From NCBI GenBank assembly GCA_037039685.1, contig JAWNGF010000003.1:310001-374000 (forward strand): a stretch of DNA of 64,000 bases, in the 5' to 3' direction. Positions 13,511 through 26,000 of this stretch are shown in pieces. The DNA is from Ceratobasidium sp. AG-K. Taxonomy: Eukaryota; Basidiomycota; Agaricomycetes; Cantharellales; Ceratobasidiaceae. Numbering within the stretch: position 1 is the first letter of the stretch; the number at the start of each line of letters is the position of its first letter. The translations under genes were made by a program, and so were the position numbers. The notes beneath the pieces are model-generated. The model was not told the DNA's origin. It searched no databases and was given only the letters and a program-made list of their open reading frames with translations.

Positions 13511-15443
13511 ATGTCGTCGAACTCTCCATTCGAAGTTCCCGAAATTCTCCTCATCCTTGCCTCGCACATGGACGTAAAGGATGTGGGCAACCTTGCGCGT
13601 GTCAGTAAGCGTTGGTATCATGTTCTCAACGCGGTTCTCTGGCGAGAGGTTCCCTCTTTACATGTGGTCTTGAATGTCATGATCAGAGATACGTTACCGT
13701 CTTTAACTCCAAGAGCATGGGATGCGACAATCGTCCCGGTGAGTCATCGAGGCATCAGCTGATTTAGACGACAGTGCTAATAACAGCTACGGCATCAAGG
13801 TCCATACACCAGAGATCGACGATCAGGTTATCGAAGACTTTCGTGGGTGCATCGGCTACCATTGCAGGAAGATGGAACTATATTCCAGCGAAACGGCTCG
13901 GTACGGGTGGCACGACGATGCAGCGCCCTTCGTCGACAAGCCACGGCCTCTTGCGCACCTGCAATCGTTGACAGTAACCTCCAATCAGCCGGGCACTTTC
14001 TTCGCTGTGGGCAAGGCGGACAGGAGTGTTTGTAACTGGTTGCGCTGGTTGATTGCGCCGACGCTCGAATCTCTTGTCTTCCGTAGTAACTTCTCGAAGG
14101 GGCTTTTCGTACCCTACGTGACCATCACTGACATGGCGCCGGTCATGCGATGCATTCGCGAGGTGAAAGCTTCGCCCTCAACGTTGAAGATATTTGCCAC
14201 GGGCTGCGATGCGCCTCATGGCTCAGCCAACGACGAAGCCCTTACCGATATCCACCACGTCTTCGCGACCGATACATTTGCGGGGCTTACGGACCTCGCC
14301 CTTAGTTGTGTCATCATTGACAACTTGCTGATGAGTATCATACGCGGTCTCGATCAATTGAAAACATTCACGATCGACTTCCCTTGGCTATTGACGCGCG
14401 AGGGCTTCCCGGATTCCTTTCACGACACAACGATATTCGCTTTCGAACGTAACAACCCTTTCCCTTCCCTCGAATCCCTGTCCCTGCGAAACCCAACCCT
14501 GGTTCAAATCATCGAGACGCTGAGATGCCACGGACTTCTGAGCAACATCAAGTCGTTCGAAGTGACGATGGCACCAATGTTGAACGACATCGAGGGAGTT
14601 ACTGTCTCACGTATTGAAACGTGCCTAAAACTTATCGGCGACAAGGCCCCAAACCTCGTCGACCTCAGCTTCACATGCCCAGAGCCGAGTGCAACCTACT
14701 CGTTGAGGGCCGAAAACCTGTCATACATTTCGCGTCTACCGCTGGAGAGCCTCGTATTCAACTGCTTCGACATCGCAGGCGGCCGTGATTGTTCGGTTTT
14801 CCATGGGCAGTTCGAGAACCTACACACCTTTGTGTGCCACGAGCAGCACGCGTCGGTTGACGACCTGTTCCGCTTCGCTAAGGATCGACCGTTGCTTCAC
14901 ACCCTCGGCGTGGCTCTGCGCCCTCTCGATGGCCGTGCGGGCATCCGCGAGGTTCTGCAACGAGTTGAAACCCGTCCGACGTCACGCCAAACCTTACGTT
15001 TAGAAAGCAGTTTCGAGATCGGTACCACCGGCAGGGTGCATCTTCATTTGTTCGCAATGTGAGTTCATCGTTGAGGAGCGGCTACGGCAATAAGCAGCTG
15101 AAACACGTGTGTAAGGTGCCTCGCCGCTCTATGGGACGACGTCAAACTGGTGATGGTGAGGCCAAGCTACTACCCGGAAAGCATTGAGTACGTGCGAGAC
15201 GTCGTGCAACTACAACATCTGCAGATGTCGATATCAATGGAGGCTCATCGTCCATGGCAACTAGTTGAGGCGCCCCGGCGTAGCGTTGCGAGGTTAATTC
15301 GTTGGTGTGCCACCATGTATCGTATCAATGTGAATGTATATGCCTACGTTATTCTCAGCGTTTCTGACAATCATCCGTGGCAAAGCACGAATATTTCGTC
15401 GTGCGAATTTATTTCAATCAGGAAGCCGCCCTTCTCTAAATAA
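13511..15443 (+). CDS. F-box protein with degenerate leucine-rich repeats
   Basis: The start at 13511 gives an N-terminal F-box: FEVPEILLILASHMDVKDV, then NLARVSKRWYHVL and LWREVPSL. This is the usual pattern for binding Skp1 in an SCF ubiquitin ligase. Exon 1 ends at GT 13741. The next exon runs to about 15060, and a third exon follows the intron that starts at GTGAGT 15060. The middle (about 13870-15050) has regularly spaced leucine segments such as LAHLQSLTV, FPSLESLSLRN and LPLESLVFNCF, as in fungal F-box/LRR families. The acceptor of intron 1 is uncertain; AAG at about 13800 keeps the frame. The predicted last 40 residues run into the inverted repeat at 15357-15512, so the native C-terminus may have been replaced. 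The neighbouring minus-strand paralogue is damaged, leaving this as the probable functional member. Confidence 0.75.
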
Positions 15444-15512
15444 ATGTAATCGGAGTCTCATATTATTGGCATCGAAATACATTTCTGGTTGGTTGTACTT
15501 CTCGTCGGGCCG
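15357..15512 (+). repeat. Inverted repeat, left arm (partner 17053-17213)
   Basis: The reverse complement of this stretch resembles 17053-17213 along most of its length, with a perfect shared core ATTTCGATGCCAATAATATG and a shared end around GAAACGC(T/C)GAGAATA. The identity is imperfect. It includes the 3' end of the minus-strand ORF at 15414-17195 and the tail of the F-box gene. Confidence 0.8.
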
Positions 15513-17195
15513 TTGATACAAGCATGCATCCACACACACGGTGCACGGCAAAATCGCAAAGGCAGGTTCGAACTTGTCGCAGTAAAACATATTCGGGTAT
15601 TTCTTTGCGAGCTCCCGCAAGCTTGAGCACCTTCTGTGATTTGGTGAGTCCGGGGTTGATTGAATGCGCATGCGACCCACATTATTAACCCTTTTCTTTC
15701 TCTGAACGATTTGCCGAATTTGGTCGGCACTTAAAACGCCCTTTCTGCCTTTAATCTTCCTTCATTCGGCTGCGCAAGTGGTCCACGGCCCGGTAATTGT
15801 GTATGCGATAAGCACCTTTTCTGTCAATGTGTGCGCCAGGACTGAGGGCTCCAATGAGTCAGCTGCCGTCAAACGAATTCGCACAAGGACAAGGTGTATG
15901 AACTCGGCGTTAGATTCTGGACTGCCGGAGTAGTTGGGATAGGGGTAAATGAAGCCATTTGGATCAGCGACCCCCAGGGGGAACATGATGTGATTGCCGA
16001 GGACGTCGAAGAATGGCGGGTTGATGTCTCTCGCCTGCGATACGTTCTCAAGGCAAGAGTAGAATGACTCACGGATGTGTTTCTTGGTTTCGAAGTCAGT
16101 CATCGAATTCATCATGATTTAATGCACTTACTTTGAACGTTGAATCTGGGACAAATCTACTGTCCTTCCCGCGAGCTACATGCGTCGCAAGCAGACCTCA
16201 AATAGACGCCAAATCACCAATTGGGACGTAGTTCTTGACGTTGGTCTTGGGATCCCAATCGATATCGGGGGTGATTAATGGCTTGGTATTCGGCGCGGGC
16301 CGAGCGCTGGTGGACAAGGCGCCAGGGGCAACTTGCTGGCTCTGTTACAGTGTCCGAAGTACGCTGGTTTGCTGGGTCACAAAAGCGTCGAACCTTGAGT
16401 CAAGTTCTGGCTCGTACTCTTTGAATCTTTTTATTCTGCGCTTGAGCCCGTCTTGTAGGTCCCAGACAATTTTCTCGTAATCTTCCTTGCACATACATTC
16501 GCCAACCAACCCGTTCAAGGTCTCCAGCTCAAGTAGGAATGAGCGGCGAACGTTGAGCTGCGGCAGACCAGCGGTTTGTGCCACTAACGCCGGTAATTCT
16601 GGTCTGCGTGCAGTTCAAATAGATTGCTTACCTGGCTCTCGTACGTGTTGCATCTCCTTTGTGCGTGTTACGACCGGGCTTGCTGGAACGGGAACGTCGG
16701 CTAAAAAGAGCGGTAAGTAATTGATCAGTGTGAATTTATGCTACTTAAAAACATCTTCTGATAGCTCAAGCGTGTTACCTCGAGCATTCGGGCGTGTCTC
16801 AGCAAGACTAGATCCCCGAACAGGAGGGTTGGGGGTCGTACGCGGGGTGATCAATGCGGTACATTGGACGTTGGCTGACGGTCCTTTGTGACCGCGGTTA
16901 TGAGTAGCTTTCGAGGCTTTGGCTGGTTGAATGCCGGAGCCGTTAGTGTATTCGAAGCCACGTTGGGGACTACCTTGGCTTTCTTGGCGACGGGAGAACT
17001 AGGTAAGTCTTCCTCACTCTGCTGTCCGTGCGATGCGTGTATATACATATTTGTATCAATGGTCCGACGAGAAGTGCGACGGAAAATAAATGTATTTCGA
17101 TGCCAATAATATGAGCCTCTGATTAGGTTTATTTGCAGAAGAGCGAACAGATCATTGAAATAAACGCGCACGCCATAAAGTTCGCATTTTGCCAT
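15414..17195 (-). pseudogene. Unrecognised protein gene, broken, between inverted repeats
   Basis: The minus strand has several open blocks in order. The first is a basic, Ser/Pro-rich block (SSPVAKKAKVVPNVAS, near 17000). Next is a helical block (LPQLNVRRSFLLELETLNG…IVWDLQDGLKRRIKRF, 16580-16350), then VKNYVPIGDLASI near 16200. A globular block follows (PFFDVLGNHIMFPLGVADPN, 16030-15780), and finally a Cys-containing end (FAILPCTVCVDACLYQRP, 15600-15414). The blocks are joined partly by plausible introns. However, the frame is lost near 16860 and the terminal block recurs, degenerate and inverted, at 17053-17213. I do not recognise the family. It may be a transposon-associated gene. Confidence 0.4.
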
Positions 17196-17213
17196 GGATT
17201 ATGGTAGGAAACG
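17053..17213 (+). repeat. Inverted repeat, right arm (partner 15357-15512)
   Basis: A degenerate inverted copy of the 3' end of the minus-strand ORF at 15414-17195. In plus orientation it reads MYFDANNMSL then a stop, matching YFDANNMRLRLH of the left arm. Similarity stops abruptly just beyond GAAACGCCGAGAATA. Confidence 0.8.
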
Positions 17214-19766
17214 CCGAGAATATCTGGGTACGACTTGCAGTGAAGTTACGCGTAACTTCTATTCGCATTATTTCCCACAGAATCCGCTCATAACGGGCAC
17301 ATTCTAAGTGGAGAATCCACCATCGACTTCCTGCGAGTACGACTTGTGAGTATGACTTGTAGTATATGCACAAAAAATATATTTTTCATGGTATATACAC
17401 CGCGCACATTCATGATAGAAAAGCGACCGCAAGTTGGGTGCCAACGATCAGCCGCTTTTGGGGCAACCCTCAACCTTACTCGCTTGGTCGCGGTGCGGTG
17501 TCGCCGTAAGACGAGCTGGATGTATTAATGCGTGTATCGTGTCCCCTCCCCTACATAATCATGCTCCTCCCCTGATACCACATATGATGATAACTCGCCT
17601 TTAGCCGCGCGGTGGCAGGTCACACCATGCTGGTTACCAACTATTTATTGATGGCCTTTTCACGTCGTGTGGCGCGAGCTGACCTCGATGACGCGACAAC
17701 CCAAGTGTAGGAGCCGGCGAGATAATTTGCGACCCTTTGCATAATTCGCTACTCGTCCCATGCGCGCGTCGTGGATGGGCGAGCTAGGAAAAGGTACGTG
17801 TCGAACAGGAAGCTCTCCTGCGTCGCATTGCCTGCCGTGTCGCAATAGTTCGGAAGCCAGGAGATTTCGCAAGGCAAAGTTCATGGGGAATTCCATTGTC
17901 GGTGTCCCTACCCGCCGTGTAATAATCGGGCGCCGACTGACAACGGAGACGCATTATGCATCAGTCGACGAAGAAACGCCAGATGGGCATCCATGGGTCA
18001 GCGACGATCTTTCGGTGGTGCTATTTTGCTGTAGGCCAAGTGTACGCACATGCGCAGGCGGTTCCTTCAGTACGCGTGTAACGGTCAGATCCCACTGCGG
18101 ACATTGTTTGGAATAATCCCCGGCCCCTCCTTGCGCCATCGATCGTTCAAGGCGACGAGATGCGGGTCTGACGGACACCAGCGCACACGCAGATTGCAAT
18201 CAAATCGGAGGCCGGAAATGCCCAGACAGGTTAGGTAAGCAAGTGAACGCACATTCGTGTCAACATCGTTTGTATGTGAGCTTGTACATCGACGATCTTG
18301 GCTCTGTTCCTCTCGTCAGTGTTGATTCACGTACCACCAGCCAGGAGAGTAATCGCATGATAACACATGACGAAGACATACGCCGAAGCGCCGAGCCAGG
18401 GAAGAAAAATCAACCGCCACATTCGGCTCAGGCCGTTGTTGTCGACATCCTTGTTGCAATTGTCGATTCGCTTGCCACCGGCTAGGAAAGTATTCGCATG
18501 ATAACACATGACGAAGACATACGTCAACGCGCCGAGCCACGGTGAGGCAAACGACCATTTGAGGTGGAGCGCAACGCGCTTTGCGACGTCCATAGCGCCT
18601 GTAGCCATCTTCCTGGTTCCGCTCGCCGTCCGATATGAATCTCCAAATCACAGGCCAGGAAAGTAATCGCATGATAACACATGACGAAGACATACGCCGA
18701 AGCGCCGGGCCAAGGAAAGAAAATCGACTGCCGCATTCGGGTCAATCCGTTGTCGTCGATGTCCTTGTTGCTGTTGTCATCGTCGATTTGGTTGCCACCG
18801 GCTAGGAAAGTAATCGCATGATAACACATGACGAAGACATACGCCGAAGCGCCGAGCCACGGGCCATATCGATGTTCGTGCTGTTTTCCGAGGTAGGACC
18901 ACCCAACCATCGAACCGCGCTCGCCTCTTTGTGCAGTCCTTTGCATCCGTCTTCGGTACGCAAACTCTCAGCTCGGCTTTGAGTCCACGAACGTCATGAG
19001 ACATCGCATCGGCATCGAGGCGCGGGCACGCGTCCGTGGTGGCGGTCGGGAGGATAAGCCAACAACATCGTCACGTGACGTTTATAACCCCTGATGTCAC
19101 ATGATCCTGTCAATAGCAAGCGCCGGCGCTTATCTGTCCCTGTCATCATCTTTGCCATTCGTGCGACGGACATTAAACCTCGACAAGCACATAATATGCG
19201 ATTTATATACTAAGGCTGCACGATTTAACCATACCATTGAATTAGAGGAGGAAATGGCACAATTGTATGTATGTATGTATGTATGTATGTATGTTTTTTC
19301 GTTTCTTGGTTTTTTTTTGTTCGCGCATTGCTCGTTAGCATGTCTTGAAATCTCACTTGTATTACCTACGCGTCATATAGTATTGAATTATGCGCTCAAT
19401 TTAACAGGAGACATCAATACGACGGCTCGGTGAGCTTATGACGCGCATTTGGGCGGCAAAACTGACCGTTCCGAAACTTGATTGTGCTTTTGCGCGAGGG
19501 ATTTGGCTGGATATTCTTGATTTCAGTCGGTCGGTGCCATTTTACGTGCTGCTGATAGTAGAGTAATTTCTACTATCCGATATACTCATATGACCTATAC
19601 CGCTGTCGGGCGCTGGCACAACAATTGTATCCAAACTGACCGGTCTATTCCCTGCGGGTGGCTGATGGCCGCTTTGTTGCCGAAACACACAGTAATCGTC
19701 ACGTGCTCGAGGGTCATCCGCCGGCCACGTGGGTATTCCAAACTCGTTGTACCGGCCCCCTTCAAC
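17214..19766. other. No supported gene; spacer with dispersed repeats
   Basis: No ORF here has a recognised domain or a convincing splice extension. The notable contents are the four-copy repeat at 18.35-18.87 kb and a short ATGT microsatellite at about 19265-19292. ORFs in the repeat read in parallel (…SAYVFVMCYHAIT…) only because the same DNA recurs in one frame. Confidence 0.5.
18349..18865 (-). repeat. Four copies of a ~50-bp conserved block at 140-175-bp spacing
   Basis: The block (plus strand GTAATCGCATGATAACACAT followed by GACGAAGACATACGCC) starts near 18349, 18490, 18663 and 18810. Partly conserved spacers include GCCACCGGCTAGGAAAGT. Read on the minus strand, each block has a small hairpin with stem CGC/GCG, around a UUCG loop in three copies. 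In some copies it is bounded by complementary GGCY…RGCC ends. Two more relatives lie at 40112-40262 on the opposite strand. Confidence 0.8.
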
Positions 19767-21256
19767 ATGTCGACGATCTCGGACAATACCTCGTTCACGC
19801 ACCCTGAGAAGTGCGCGTCCTTCACTGAAGTTACTCACGAACAAAGCCCCGCGCGCAAGGACGATACGCAGCTGGCAGTCCTCGTTGAGAGCGCATGCAA
19901 GTGGTATAAAGAGGGTGCGGAAGGGCCATTGTCGATTGGTGAAATCGCGATCGAAGATTTACTCCTGCTCGAGACTCGATTGAAGGAAAAAAATCTGAAG
20001 ATACGGTGGGTGGTATCATTGCGGCGGGTGCAGCAATACGTCCTTGAACTAACAGAGCCCGCATTTACTAGGTGCCACTGGTCGCGCCAAACACAGAAAG
20101 CGTCTCTCAACATGCCAACAAGGCTGCATGAAAAAGTGGGGGTCAAGCTCGTGGAATATGCGCCAACGATATCGGAATGGCTGGAGCGCGTCGCGATCTG
20201 TGGTAAACCGTATGTTGGCTCATGCGGCACTGCTGCCACTCGCATCGGGCCATCAAGACTATCGCCCGATCAAAGCTTATACTTGATGTATAAGGGTGAT
20301 AAAATAGGAGACGGCGACATCCCACAGCGATACACCATACCCCGCGTCGTTTTCGAGACCGCATTCAGCGAGCCAGCAGATCATGCCGTGCACAAAGCGT
20401 GGGAGTATCTGACCCACTCTGATTTATCTGTACATGCGGTTGTTATCGTATCTATGACATACCCTGTGCCCGACGAACCCACTTTCCGAGCTGAGACAAC
20501 CGTATGGATCAGGGCAGGGACAGGTGACATAGGTAAGCCATGTAGCATGAAACTTCCATCAGACGAGTAGCTGATATTGATATACGTGTAACAGAGCATG
20601 ACTTTCCACTCGACCCCTGTGTCCATCCGCGAGATGAACCACACCCACACGGGGGACAGCACGCTAGCATTGTCAATCAAAGCGGTACCAGCGGCGAACA
20701 ACGAAGCCCGTCCACGAGCCCCACCAGTTCCGCGTCCCAGACAACATGGGATTCAAGCGCCACGCTATACGAACGCTCAGGATATGAGTGCGGAAGATAT
20801 CGCCCCTCGGCAGGTGACGGGGAATGGATTTTGCGGCGAGGTGCGCCTTGTGTACGTACACACTGCCTTGTTGGTTGAAAAAGTACCTGCTAAACGCACA
20901 TGTTATGTTAGGTGATCTATGATGAGTCATTGCCAGGCTCAGACGCGGAGAGCCTTACGCTCGACGTATACGATTTCCTTCGGCCATGTGATGTAGAGCC
21001 CGACATGTACATTGGGGGCGATGATGCTACGATCCACCTCCCGCTGAGTGGGCTCAAGGAGGAGATCGAGTGGTTGGTGCAGCTGGATCGCAAAGTTAGA
21101 CAAGAGACAAAGGCGGAGGCGGCGAGGGCAAAGGAGGGGCAGGCAGCACCAGCACTGATGCCGCCGCGGCCACGCATATACCCAAAGGGCCTGAAAAAAC
21201 GACCAGCCGAAGACGTACTCGACCAGCCGACGAATAAGACTCGATACCATAGGTAG
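19767..21256 (+). CDS. PD-(D/E)XK-like (restriction-endonuclease-fold) protein, uncertain
   Basis: An ATG at 19767 opens a long exon to the GTAAGC at about 20533. A second exon starts after AACAG at about 20595, and a third from about 20912 encodes an acidic-to-basic tail ending RPAEDVLDQPTNKTRYHR. The core runs in order through a MPTRLHEKVGVKLVE block, SPDQSLYLM, then IPRVVFETAFSEPADHAVHK, VHAVVIVSMTYP and an E-T-x-V-W strand. I recall this order, with D in SPD and E in VFE, from a widespread uncharacterised fungal family with a Uma2/PD-(D/E)XK-like core; this was not checked. The canonical K is not obvious, so nuclease activity is doubtful. The junction between exons 2 and 3 does not keep frame with any donor I could choose. 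Confidence 0.5.
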
Positions 21257-23015
21257 AGCCTGTCGGCACCATACGGTTTACCCTGTCGCGTAGCTTTCAC
21301 TGCTCTTTTCTTTCTTCTTATTTTTTGTTTCTTCCTTTTTGTCTTCTTGTTTACGAAATCAATACATGCGTCCAACCGTTTGTAATACTGTTTGCCGGTA
21401 CCAAACTCGATGTGAGATTAGGATTCCTAACGCATTTCATCTAAATGTGCTATCTCTGTGAACACACACTTTGACAATGAGTCCAATCATAGAAGGTAGT
21501 GTATACGTGGAGGTGAATCAATCTCGCCAAAAACAAAAACGAAAACACGAAAACACGAAAACGTGAAGTTTAGAACATGGGCAAGCTTTTGTTACACCAA
21601 AACCCAGAGACTATTCAGAAACATGGATACATGTCAAAACGTGAGCTCAGGCGGTCCCAGTCAGTCTATACAAAGAAGAATGGCTATGCCAAGCGACAGT
21701 GAGCACATAAACAAGGAAGCACTCTTTTTTGGCATCGTCTGTGGCCCATCGGTTGGGTCAACTCAAGCAAATCCGCGCCAGCTGGGGAGCACTTAGAAGC
21801 GCCCACAAGCGCGGGAGTACCGGAATCTAGACCCCCCCCCCCCCCAAGCGAGCACGTGAGAGAACCAATGGCTCTGCTAACCATTACCTTATCTTGGGAG
21901 CACGGGACACGCTCAGGAGCTCGGCGAAGTGTGAGGACCATTAAAATCATCTCTTGACGGCACACGGGTAAGGGTATGCAGTCACAAAACATCCTTATAT
22001 TATGCTAGTATACATGGTGATACAATACATATGTAGAACCAAAACCCCATCACGTCACATAGTACAAATCTCCTTACAATAGACCGTTATTGAGGCCGTC
22101 CAAAAACACGGCATGCTGTTTCGCACGTAGCCCAGCTAACTATTCAATAATTGGTTAGGTTGCAGCTCCGGTTAGGGTTAATGTACTTACATGCGCTAGG
22201 TAGAGAGTGAAGGATGTCGAATCGTAGCTACACTTATATCAGTAAGCAGTGCAGGCATGTCTGTACAAAATAGACTCACCGGAGTGGTTGCTATTATTGT
22301 GGGATGTCGCCAGCACAAAGTAGACCTTGTGTCGAGGATGGATCTAATAGGTCTTAAATGTCGAGACGGAGTGTTGTTGGTGCGGCAAGATCTGGTGGTT
22401 TGGTGCAAGACGAAGCAAGGCCCTCCGCCATCGATAAAGCAACTTGACATGGGAGCTAACTCGCATGACATTATTGTCCTCGCTCGTCGTCGGCTTCGCC
22501 GCTCCGACCACGCAATTGAATAACTCCAGCGCGTCACCGCGTCAAGTGCAACCAAGCGTATTTGGCCTGGTTGCATTACTCTAGTGGTGCCTCGAGACAG
22601 GCCACAGCCTGTCTTGACAGCCGCGGCTCACCTGCAAAATTAAACAAACCCCGAACACACCTTGAATCCCCGAGTCACTTTCTCGACGACTTGAAACCAC
22701 AAGCAATAGCCCTGGTCAGCTTTATACAGCCCAAGCCCCTTGGTGAGTCATTCACAGCCTCTCGGTGATATGATATGTACAACCAAGGCTGTAATATACA
22801 CTTTTCTTACAAACAAATATTATGTGCATATAAGATATGTGGGTTTGCCTATAATGCTTTTTTGTCTTGATGCTTGTGGGTAAATCCGTCGCTGGTGTGC
22901 GTTGAAACGGTTCAGTGCTCCTGCGCGCTCCTCAAGCCTGACCGGTGGTCCTTTATCTAAGCGAGCACGTATAAGCAAACCCGTGCTCATTAGCCCCAGC
23001 CCAATTTGGTGACGC
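21257..23015. other. No supported gene
   Basis: Only short, motif-free ORFs. It contains a pure C run at about 21833-21845 and AT-rich sequence typical of terminator/intergenic regions between the upstream plus-strand gene and the end of the minus-strand SNF2 gene. Confidence 0.5.
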
Positions 23016-26000
23016 TTACGGGCGACTATGAGGGTATCTCTCAGGCGGTGGCGGCGGCGACGGACTGGACATAATAATTCGGCCACCGCTGCGTCTCGTC
23101 GCTATAGGTGGACTACTCAACGTGAGGGCTCCCGTTTGGGATCGACGGTCAGCCTCCTCCATAACAAGCATGCGGGAGTGATTGATCGCTGCCTTATCAG
23201 CGTGCTTCTTCCTTGCCACCTTGAATTGACCCTGAGAGCGAGCGACAGTACCTGCAAGGCGCGGTGCAGGCGCGCGTACGTGCTCCTGCAACGGACGAGA
23301 GCTAGAAGCTGCGCTATCACTTGCGCCAGACACACCACCGTTAGATGACGTCCTCACAGCCGGGAATGGCCGCGCTGATGCCTTGATCGTCGTCGATGAA
23401 CGCCATGTTTTTGGGGGTACCGCCGGTGCAGTGACGGTATGCGGCGTGGATGCCGGAGGCGATGGAGTACGTGGGTAGCTCGAGGACGTACTTTCCTTTT
23501 GCACGTGCTCTTTGTCTGGCATGAAGTCGCCCCAGTCCATTGTAGCGTCATCGGAACCAATCCAGGCGTGGAGAGCAGCTTCCTCCATCTGCGAACGCGG
23601 TGCCACTCCCGCCTTCGGTCGCGCTGTTTGGTTTGGTAAGTCCCTCAATATATATCCTACAGGGAGGCGAATCGACGGAAGGCCGAAAGAAGGAAACTCG
23701 ATGCATAGCAGGAGAAGGCGGAAGAAGGCGGGGGAAGGGGGACCGGAGGGAGGGGAGGGGGGTGGAGGGGACACGAGCGGGGACACGAGGAGGTAAGAAG
23801 CAGATGTCTTACCGGGTGTTCTCTTGTTGGGTTGCGTATTGTCATCCATTACGGCCGTACGCTTGCCAAGGATCTTGTCTGACGGTAAAAAAGGTGCAGC
23901 GATCGATGAAGCCGATCCAATATCGATGAGCGAGCTTGTCACCTCAACAAGTGTTGGCGTTGCCGCCGCGGGGTCAATGTTGGATGTTGTGGCGCCTGGT
24001 TGCAACGATACAACACCGCACCGGCGGGCGGCACCGGCATCGGCATCGGCATCGGCATCGGCATCAGCATCGGCATTGGCACTGACGGTGTCATTAAGGG
24101 GCGTATCGGCTTCCGCAGGTGCGATGGCTGGCATTACCGCGTTGCAAACGCCAGCGGGCATCGAGTACGGCTCTGCAGTTAGGACGTCGTGAGCACTCAT
24201 CGGAGTTGATGACGTTAAGATGGCTGCTGTACCTGGAGCCTTACGAACCAAAGGGCCGGGAGAGGCGGCGCTGCTAGTAGAAACGGGCTGGCCGACAAGT
24301 GGTTGTGAAGTTGTCGTAATGGTTGTGGCAGTAGGGCTCGACGTAGGTGGTTGTCCCCCAGGCACATGGGAGAGGGCATCGGCTAGTGATGTAACCGAAT
24401 CATTGCACAAAGTTACCTGCGATGCCTGGATGATCTCGGGCGCGGGGTTCAGGCGGGGCTTGGCTTGCTTGCGTGCTATTGATGTCGCTTTGATCGAGCG
24501 TGACGTTGGTGAGACATGATCGTGCTCGACGACCGTAGCCAATGAGACGTGCATAGCTATGCTTCCAGACGTACGCGCCTCGTTCGTCGACGACTTCTTG
24601 CTGCGCGCCGTCGTTGTTGCCTCCTTGGCCGTCTTGGGTTTCCTCTTTGCCTTTGGCGCCTTGTCCTTCTTGGCCCTCCGGCTCGCTGTCGGCTGTTGTG
24701 GAAGCCCGGCGACCGCCTCGTCGTAGTCGAACGGTCGAGCGCCGTCGGCTGCATCCTGTTGCTTCAATCGGCGGGGGCGCAACACGTGACCTGCCGGTGC
24801 GCGTGAGAGGTCGCGCCTGAAGTGGCTCATCGTCGTTCGAAGCGGCGCGGCGCGAAGGATCGAAAAGTTGTATCGCCATCGCTTTCATTTGTGTGAAGTG
24901 GTCCAGCATGAGCAGTTTGCCGTTGGCGATTGCCGAAAGGATCTCGTCGACCGTGCCACGTATGTAAACAAAGTACACGTGGACAATCATCGTCTGTCCA
25001 GGTCGCCGTGCACGCCCAATCATTTGTCTGATTTCCATCGCAGACCAAAGACCGCTCTGGTGCGAACGATTGTTAGCATACGTTGTGAAAGCTCATTCGT
25101 ACTTCTAACACGAAACGTACGAGGAAAATGACGACCGATGCCATCGTAAGATTGAGGCCCGTTGTACCGACTTGACTGAGAAGCATGACGTGAGTGTCTT
25201 CTGATTTCTCGAAGTCGGCGATAGCCTTGTCGCGGGCAGTCATCGACATATTGCCATCGTACTCGATACACTTGTGGCCGCGTATCGATAATGCCTTGTG
25301 TAATAAAATATGCATAAGCATGGAGTAGAACGCTGCATGAAAAAAATGAGGCGGGGCCAACAACCAGAACTCACTTTCTTCATGATTTGACGATGCAGAT
25401 CGTATACGATGAAGACAAGGACCTTGCGCCGCTTCCCCGTTGGGTTGGACCCGGCGGCGACCTCCAGCCCAGTATCTATCGTCCCATCCTCGCGGTTGAA
25501 AAAGAGGGGTGGTGCATCGGGATCATCGTAATGTTCGATGAGCTGGAGGGTCTTGAGCAACTTGGACGAGCCCTCGTCTTCCAGGTTCTCCTTGTTCCAT
25601 TTTTCCCAGAACCTCTCTGGCGTTTGTCGCGCGGATTTTCCGTCAGTTTCTGTGCTGGAAGCTGCAGTCTTCAGCTGCCAATGGAATAATAGGTGCTTGT
25701 AGTCGAGGAGGAAATTCTATAAGGTGGTAAGGGAATCAGCTCACGACTTCAAGACCGCAATCGACCAACGAAAAATCGAATGCGTCCGATTCAAACATCA
25801 ACTTACGCGCCATACTAGTGGTGTCTCCTCGTTCGTACTGGATGGAAGGGTTGATGGCAAACAAAAAGAAGTTGTTGAGCGCGTAGGACACAATCGCCAG
25901 GTGGGGCTTACCTTTCTTCCTTCTCGGCCATCAGCCGATCGTGCAGCCCCTGTATAGCATCCAGCTCGTCCTGTTTCGGACATGTCCACATGATCGACTC

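Noticed and set aside
18316..18946. Minus-strand ORFs with recurring SAYVFVMCYHAIT
   Set aside because: The recurrence is explained by the repeated DNA block; the same block in opposite orientation at 40.1 kb lies in no gene.
19265..19292. Regulatory ATGT-repeat element
   Set aside because: It is a plain microsatellite without any positional link to a gene start.
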